From the NCBI GenBank assembly GCA_934101445.1, contig CAKORQ010000007.1:1-18736 (forward strand): a DNA stretch of 18,736 bases, read 5' to 3'. Both the position numbers and the translations under genes were made by a program. The DNA comes from an uncultured Bacilli bacterium (GTDB lineage: Bacteria; Bacillota_I; Bacilli_A; RF39; UBA660). Positions 14,867-18,736 of this stretch are shown here, piece by piece (position 1 is the first letter of the stretch; every line of letters begins with the position of its first letter). The notes beneath the pieces were generated by a model. That model did not search any database. It was not told where the DNA came from and worked only from the letters and a program-made list of their open reading frames with translations.

Positions 14867-15160
14867 ATGAATATGCAGAATTTAATGGCACAAGCCCAAA
14901 GAATGCAAAGAGATATTATGAAAAAGAAAGAAGAAGTAGAAAAGAAAACTTTTGTTGGTTCTAGTGAACTAGTAACGGTTACAGTAAATGGTAAAAAAGA
15001 ATTACAAAAAGTAGAATTCGCTTCAAATGTTGGAGCCGATGATTTGGATATATTACAAGATATGGTAGTTATTGCTACTAATAAAGCAATGGAACAAGTT
15101 GATGCTGCAATGGAAAGTGCAATGGGACAATACGGCAGTATGTTTAATGGTTTATTCTAA
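14867..15160 (+). CDS. ybaB: Nucleoid-associated protein, YbaB/EbfC family
   Basis: YbaB/EbfC proteins are small dimeric DNA-binding proteins that coat and shape the nucleoid. The 97-residue product has the family pattern: start MNMQNLMAQAQRMQRDIMKKKEEVEKKTFVG with an amphipathic helix, then VTVTVNGKKELQKVEF, and a C-terminal helix with ATNKAMEQVDAAMESAMGQ and a glycine-containing end. AAGGAG stands 9 bases before the ATG. It is in the conserved dnaX-ybaB-recR order, and its TAA stop shares one base with the recR ATG, so translation of recR is probably coupled to it. Confidence 0.94.
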   Translation: MNMQNLMAQAQRMQRDIMKKKEEVEKKTFVGSSELVTVTVNGKKELQKVEFASNVGADDLDILQDMVVIATNKAMEQVDAAMESAMGQYGSMFNGLF

Positions 15161-15762
15161 TGATATACCCAAAAGTATTGATGGATTTAATTGAATATTT
15201 TAAAAAGTTACCGGGTATCGGGGAAAAAAGTGCGGAGCGTATGGCTTTAGCACTTTTAGACATTAATACTGATGATGTTAATGCTTTTGCTGATGCCATG
15301 TGTAATGCCAAATTAAAATTGCATCCTTGTCCAATATGTGGTTGTCTTACGGAATTAGAAGTATGTCCAATTTGTTCTAGTGAGGCTAGAGATAATAATG
15401 TTATTTGTGTTCTAGAAGATTATAAAGGAGTATTTGCCTTTGAAAAAACAGGAAAGTATAATGGAAAATATCACGTATTAAATGGATTAATTTCACCTAT
15501 AGATGATATAGGTCCGGAAGATATTAATATATTCGGACTAATTAATCGGATCAAAGAGATGCCAAAAGTTGAATTAATTATTGCTCTGAAACCATCTATT
15601 GAAGGAGAAACAACAACTCTTTATTTAAAGAAAGTTTTAGAAAAATATCCTAATGTTAAAATATCACGTCTGTCTTATGGGATTCCTATGGGAGTTGATA
15701 TTGATTATTTGGATGAATTAACTTTATTGAATGCATTAAGTGAGAGAAAAAATATTACATAA
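15160..15762 (+). CDS. recR: Recombination mediator protein RecR
   Basis: RecR forms a DNA-encircling ring and acts with RecF and RecO to load RecA. The 200-residue protein has the helix-hairpin-helix region KLPGIGEKSAERMA at about 16-29, the C4 zinc finger with C57, C60, C69 and C72 (CPICGCLTELEVCPIC), and a TOPRIM domain with VLEDYKGVFAFEKTGKYNGKYHVLNG. Length is standard. There is no strong ribosome-binding site of its own; the start overlaps the ybaB stop by one base. A small BofA-like gene follows after 38 bases, the same neighbour class as in Bacillus (recR-yaaL-bofA). Confidence 0.95.
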   Translation: MIYPKVLMDLIEYFKKLPGIGEKSAERMALALLDINTDDVNAFADAMCNAKLKLHPCPICGCLTELEVCPICSSEARDNNVICVLEDYKGVFAFEKTGKYNGKYHVLNGLISPIDDIGPEDINIFGLINRIKEMPKVELIIALKPSIEGETTTLYLKKVLEKYPNVKISRLSYGIPMGVDIDYLDELTLLNALSERKNIT

Positions 15763-15800
15763 ATATTTTTTATGTATCATATATTAAATTGGTGATTTAT

Positions 15801-15986
15801 ATGAATAATCTTATTAAAGTATTAAAAAAGTTAATTTTTTCTTTTTTGCTATTATTTGGTTTAAATACTATGTTAAAATATGTAGGGATAATTATTCCTA
15901 TTAATTATATTAACCTAATGGTTACTTATTTTTTAGGAGCATTTGGAATTATATCTTTAATAATTATAAAATTTTTTGTAATATAG
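15801..15986 (+). CDS. Small BofA-like membrane protein
   Basis: BofA in B. subtilis is a membrane protein that holds the SpoIVFB protease inactive and so delays pro-sigma-K processing. This 61-residue product has a short basic start, a hydrophobic segment at about 11-28, then the BofA-type pattern GIIIPINYINLMVTYFLGAFGIISLIIIKFFVI; B. subtilis BofA ends with a similar G-x-x-[IV]PIN...GxLGIPG[IV]xxLxxIKxFII block. It lacks the N-terminal part of the 87-residue Bacillus protein. The proline-glycine of LGIPG is GAFG here. GGTGAT stands 4 bases before the ATG at 15801; upstream TTG and GTG codons overlap this site and are less likely. Synteny after recR supports the call. With such a short hydrophobic sequence some doubt remains. 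Confidence 0.7.
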   Translation: MNNLIKVLKKLIFSFLLLFGLNTMLKYVGIIIPINYINLMVTYFLGAFGIISLIIIKFFVI

Positions 15987-16003
15987 TAGTATGGAGATGA
16001 AGT

Positions 16004-16822
16004 ATGAGTAGTTTAAAAATGATACAAGGTTTGATTGATAAATATGAGATTGGAAGACTATCTCACGCTTTTTTAGTTGAAACAAATAATATAGAACTAT
16101 GTTTAGAAGATATTAAACAATTTATTAAAATTATTAACTGTAGAGAAAAATACAGTAAAGATTGCACTAAATGTAATTTATGTAAATTGATTGATTTAAA
16201 TAATTTACCAAGTTTGACTGTTATTGAACCAGATGGGATGAGTATTAAAAAAAATCAATTACAAGAGTTACAAGATAAGTATAGTATGAAACCAGTGTAT
16301 TCAAAGTATAATACTTATATAATATTAAATGCTGAGTTAATGAATGCTTCATCGGCTAATAGTATTCTTAAATTTTTGGAAGAACCAACTGATCATATTA
16401 TTGGCTTTTTAGTAACTAATAATAAAGAAAAAATGCTAGACACTATTATTAGTAGGTGTCAAAACATAAAGTTTATTTATGAAGATAAAAGTAAGAGTGA
16501 TGAAAAAATTTGTTTGCTTGCCACTGAATATTTAGATCAAATAGAAAATGATGATTCGTTTTTAATTAATAAGGATTTAATTTTGAAAGTTTTAATAACT
16601 AGACAAGAAATTAATAATTTATTTATAGAAATTTTACATCAATTAATGGAAAAAATAAAAGCAAATTATTTCCCGGGAAATAATTTTGTGGATAAAAAAT
16701 TAAAAAAATGTAATTTACAAATAGAAATAGTTCGTAAAGTCTTAGTGATGATAAAGCAAAATGTGAATTTAGAATTATTATTAGATTATTTCGTAATAGA
16801 GATGAGGAATTTAAATGAATGA
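16004..16822 (+). CDS. holB: DNA polymerase III subunit delta prime
   Basis: Delta prime is the rigid stator of the clamp loader. The 272-residue protein has the delta-prime pattern: RLSHAFLV near the start, a C4 zinc module with C46, C54, C57 and C60, NSILKFLEEPTDH at about 119-131 and the ISRCQ motif at 149-153 whose SRC arginine acts on the neighbouring ATP site. No Walker A is present, as expected for a non-hydrolysing subunit. At residues 221-231, in the C-terminal collar domain, NYFPGNNFVDK is encoded by the second copy of the Noc-type palindrome plus DnaA box. GGAGATG precedes the ATG. The end overlaps the ricT start by 8 bases. Confidence 0.92.
   Translation: MSSLKMIQGLIDKYEIGRLSHAFLVETNNIELCLEDIKQFIKIINCREKYSKDCTKCNLCKLIDLNNLPSLTVIEPDGMSIKKNQLQELQDKYSMKPVYSKYNTYIILNAELMNASSANSILKFLEEPTDHIIGFLVTNNKEKMLDTIISRCQNIKFIYEDKSKSDEKICLLATEYLDQIENDDSFLINKDLILKVLITRQEINNLFIEILHQLMEKIKANYFPGNNFVDKKLKKCNLQIEIVRKVLVMIKQNVNLELLLDYFVIEMRNLNE
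16663..16686. repeat. Noc-binding-site-like palindrome, copy 2, inside holB
   Basis: The same 24-base perfect palindrome, with ATTTCCCGGGAAAT at 16668-16681, followed by a perfect DnaA box (TGTGGATAA, 16687-16695). From 16663 the 36 bases are identical to the copy in dnaX. It is read in the same frame as NYFPGNNFVDK. Confidence 0.85.
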
Positions 16823-17603
16823 AGTTTATCAAGTATTGATTGAAGATAAAAAAGAAATAATTGCTTTATCTAATTCTGGGAAATATTTAATTGGTGATAA
16901 TATTATTGTTAAAACAAGTCGCGGTGAGCAATATGGAAAAATTACTGACATTATTTCTGAAAAAAATAGTGAAATAAATGATATATATATAATAAGGAAA
17001 GCAAATAAAAAAGATTACAATAATTATTTAAAAAATTTACGATTAAGTGAAGATATGTTAAAGTTTGCAAAACAAGAGGCAACTAAATTTAAACTAGATA
17101 TGAATTTTGTAAGTGCTGATGTAACTTTAGATAATAAACATTTATTATATCAATTTGTGGCTGATGAAAGAGTTGATTTCCGAGAACTTGCCAAATCTAT
17201 TGCTGGAAAATATAAGTTGAGAGTAGAATTAAGGCAAATTGGAGCCCGTGATAAAGCCAAATTAATTGATGGTATTGGTCCGTGTGGTCGCCGTTTATGC
17301 TGTGCTAGTTTTTTAGATAAATTAGATTCAATAAGTATGAATATGGCAAAGAATCAAGGGTTGGCTCTAAATCCATCAAAAATAAATGGAGCTTGTGGTC
17401 GTTTAATGTGTTGTTTAACTTATGAAAATGATAATTACTTAGAATGTCGTAACCAATTACCAGGTGTTGGCAAGATGGTTGAAACTGAATTTGGTGAAGG
17501 TAAGGTTGTTAGTGAAGATGTATTAAATTTAAAATATACGGTTAATATTAATAATGAGTTAAAAGAGATTAAGGTAGTTAATGATGGAAGTAGAAAAAAA
17601 TGA
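16815..17603 (+). CDS. ricT: PSP1-domain protein RicT (YaaT)
   Basis: RicT (YaaT) joins RicA and RicF in a complex that binds iron-sulfur clusters and guides RNase Y in B. subtilis; mutants are poor in competence, sporulation and biofilm formation. The 262-residue product is a PSP1-domain protein with the family cysteine motifs GPCGRRLCC at 155-163 and GACGRLMCC at 192-200, plus Cys211, which are the likely cluster ligands. The stretch ELRQIGARDKAKLIDGIG is also characteristic. It overlaps holB by 8 bases and the next gene by 23, and has the same neighbours as in Bacillus (holB-yaaT-yabA-yabB), with yabA missing here. Confidence 0.9.
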   Translation: MNEVYQVLIEDKKEIIALSNSGKYLIGDNIIVKTSRGEQYGKITDIISEKNSEINDIYIIRKANKKDYNNYLKNLRLSEDMLKFAKQEATKFKLDMNFVSADVTLDNKHLLYQFVADERVDFRELAKSIAGKYKLRVELRQIGARDKAKLIDGIGPCGRRLCCASFLDKLDSISMNMAKNQGLALNPSKINGACGRLMCCLTYENDNYLECRNQLPGVGKMVETEFGEGKVVSEDVLNLKYTVNINNELKEIKVVNDGSRKK

Positions 17604-18297
17604 TTTATATGATTATGGTATGAAAATCTATCAAGCTAAGAATCTATTTAAATTTTCAATAGATAGTATTCTTTTAGCCGAGTTTGTAGATATAAGATGG
17701 AATAGTAATTTAATAGTAGATTTTTGTACTGGTAATGCCGCCGTTCCTTTAATTTTGTCTACTAAGTATAAAAGTCAAATAATTGGTTTTGAAATTCAAA
17801 AGCAAGTTTCTACACTTGCTTACAATTCTGTTTTATTGAATAGTTTAGAAAAAAAGATTAAAATAATTAATGATAATTTAAGTACAGCCTTGGAGTATAT
17901 TTTGCCCGAAACCGTGGACGCCATAACTTGTAATCCGCCATACTTTAAAATAAATGAAGGTTCGTACTTAAATGAAGATGAAGGAAAAAGAATAGCGCGT
18001 CATGAAGTTGCAACTAATTTGGAACAAATTGTCATGACAGCAAAATATTTATTAAAAAATCGAGCACCTTTATATTTAGTTCATCGTCCTGATAGATTAA
18101 TAGAAATAATAAACATTTTAAATAAATACAAGTTTAGTATAAAAAAAATACAGTTAGTTTATTCTAGTTTTGATAAACCAGCGGTTATGGTTTTAATAAA
18201 AGCTACTAAGAACGGCGCTGACGGCGTAATAATTAGTCCGCCACTTAATATTTCAAATCGAAGTACATATAAAAATATATTTAGTGAGGAGCAGTAA
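17581..18297 (+). CDS. tRNA1(Val) (adenine(37)-N6)-methyltransferase family protein (YabB/TrmN6-like)
   Basis: This 238-residue protein is a Rossmann-fold SAM-dependent methyltransferase. VDFCTGNAAVPLIL at about 46-59 is the SAM-binding motif I, and NPPY at 118-121 is the catalytic motif of N6-adenine methyltransferases. The sequence FKFSIDSILLAEF near the start and HRPDRL at about 168-173 are typical of the YabB/TrmN6 group, which methylates A37 of tRNA1(Val) in E. coli. ATG codons at 17581 and 17584 are both possible; AAGG lies 6 to 9 bases upstream. It overlaps ricT by 23 bases and is followed by pth after 2 bases. The RNA target is inferred from the family. Confidence 0.85.
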   Translation: MMEVEKNDLYDYGMKIYQAKNLFKFSIDSILLAEFVDIRWNSNLIVDFCTGNAAVPLILSTKYKSQIIGFEIQKQVSTLAYNSVLLNSLEKKIKIINDNLSTALEYILPETVDAITCNPPYFKINEGSYLNEDEGKRIARHEVATNLEQIVMTAKYLLKNRAPLYLVHRPDRLIEIINILNKYKFSIKKIQLVYSSFDKPAVMVLIKATKNGADGVIISPPLNISNRSTYKNIFSEEQ

Positions 18298-18299
18298 AA

Positions 18300-18736
18300 A
18301 TGAAATTAATTGTTGGATTAGGTAATCCAGGTAAAGAATATGAAAATACAAGACATAATATTGGTTTTATGGTTTTAAATTATTTCCCGGGAAATAATTT
18401 GTGGAAAGAAAAATTTAATGGCATGTACTGTCAACAAAATGTAAAGGGAGAAAAAGTCATTTTTTTAAAACCCCTTACATATATGAATCTTTCTGGGGAT
18501 TGTGTAATTAAGTATGTAAAATATTTTGATATTGATATTAATGATATTTTAATAATTCAAGATGATTTAGATTTACCATATATGCAGTATCGGTTAAAGT
18601 ATGATAGTTCCGCTGGGGGGCATAATGGAATTAAATCAATAATTAATAATTTAGGAACTCAAAAAATTCCAAGATTAAAAATTGGAATTGCTCATGACCG
18701 TAGTATAGATACAAAAGATTATGTTCTTGGTCATTT
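18300..18736 (+). CDS. pth: Peptidyl-tRNA hydrolase, 3' end cut by window edge
   Basis: Pth frees tRNA from peptidyl-tRNA that has dropped off ribosomes. The 145 residues visible contain the active-site set: Asn10 in GLGNPG, His19 in TRHNIGF, Asn63 in TYMNLSG, the aspartates of QDDLDLP near 88, and AGGHNGIKS with Asn109. Between GFMVL and WKEKFNG lies NYFPGNN (27-33), encoded by the third Noc-type palindrome. It replaces a helix segment, not adds to it: the distance from the catalytic His to the YMN motif is about four residues shorter than in E. coli. GAGGAG lies about 8 bases before the ATG, inside the end of the previous gene. The C-terminal part lies beyond the window. Confidence 0.94.
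   Translation, partial: MKLIVGLGNPGKEYENTRHNIGFMVLNYFPGNNLWKEKFNGMYCQQNVKGEKVIFLKPLTYMNLSGDCVIKYVKYFDIDINDILIIQDDLDLPYMQYRLKYDSSAGGHNGIKSIINNLGTQKIPRLKIGIAHDRSIDTKDYVLGH
18377..18400. repeat. Noc-binding-site-like palindrome, copy 3, inside pth
   Basis: The same 24-base perfect palindrome with ATTTCCCGGGAAAT at 18382-18395. Here the flank is GTGGAAAG, so the DnaA box seen in the other two copies is lost or was never present. It is again read as NYFPGNN. Confidence 0.85.

Noticed and set aside
16623..16832. Minus-strand frames opposite holB and dnaX that also contain NYFPGNN
   Set aside because: They are shadows; the shared peptide arises only because the palindrome is codon-phased on both strands.

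Overview
This window is the replication-origin region of a very AT-rich, low-GC Gram-positive bacterium, most likely an uncultured member of the Bacilli. Gene order around the origin is the classic one: mnmE-khpB-yidC-rnpA-rpmH on the minus strand, then oriC, then dnaA-dnaN-recF-gyrB-gyrA on the plus strand. TGA is used as a stop (rnpA, recF, holB, ricT), so the code is the standard bacterial one and not the Mycoplasma code. A ComK-family gene and a BofA-like gene point to a lineage with Bacillus-type competence and sporulation ancestry. No species can be named from the sequence alone.

Layout. 1-268: 5' part of mnmE. 430-2367: khpB, yidC, rnpA and rpmH in a tight minus-strand operon driven by a near-consensus promoter. 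2429-3136: oriC, with 13 perfect and about 7 near-perfect DnaA boxes and an AT-rich trinucleotide tract that may be the unwinding element. 3161-5662: dnaA and dnaN. 5663-5883: dnaN terminator and a promoter with three Spo0A-box-like repeats. 5884-6348: a ComK-family regulator, in an unexpected place. 6454-11964: recF, gyrB and gyrA behind an extended -10 promoter with a hairpin at the predicted 5' end. 11965-12664: a gene-free stretch with six perfect and one imperfect parS site. 12665-12743: SRP RNA. 12756-18736: tadA, dnaX, ybaB, recR, a small BofA-like membrane protein, holB, ricT, a tRNA1(Val) methyltransferase and the start of pth, many of them overlapping.

The window combines replication initiation (DnaA, oriC), elongation (beta clamp, tau/gamma, delta prime), supercoiling (gyrase), repair (RecF, RecR) and segregation (the parS cluster). 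Its most unusual signal is a 24-bp perfect palindrome with the Noc-binding core ATTTCCCGGGAAAT at its centre. It lies inside dnaX, holB and pth, always in the same reading frame, so each protein carries the peptide NYFPGNN. In dnaX and holB the element continues directly into a perfect DnaA box. These sites imply that Noc and ParB are encoded elsewhere on the chromosome, normally just beyond mnmE to the left.

A second theme is a possible developmental link: a ComK-like factor beside the origin, a promoter shaped like Spo0A-activated sporulation promoters, a BofA homologue and RicT. The assignments to Noc, Spo0A and ComK rest on motif and family recognition by eye, not on searches.
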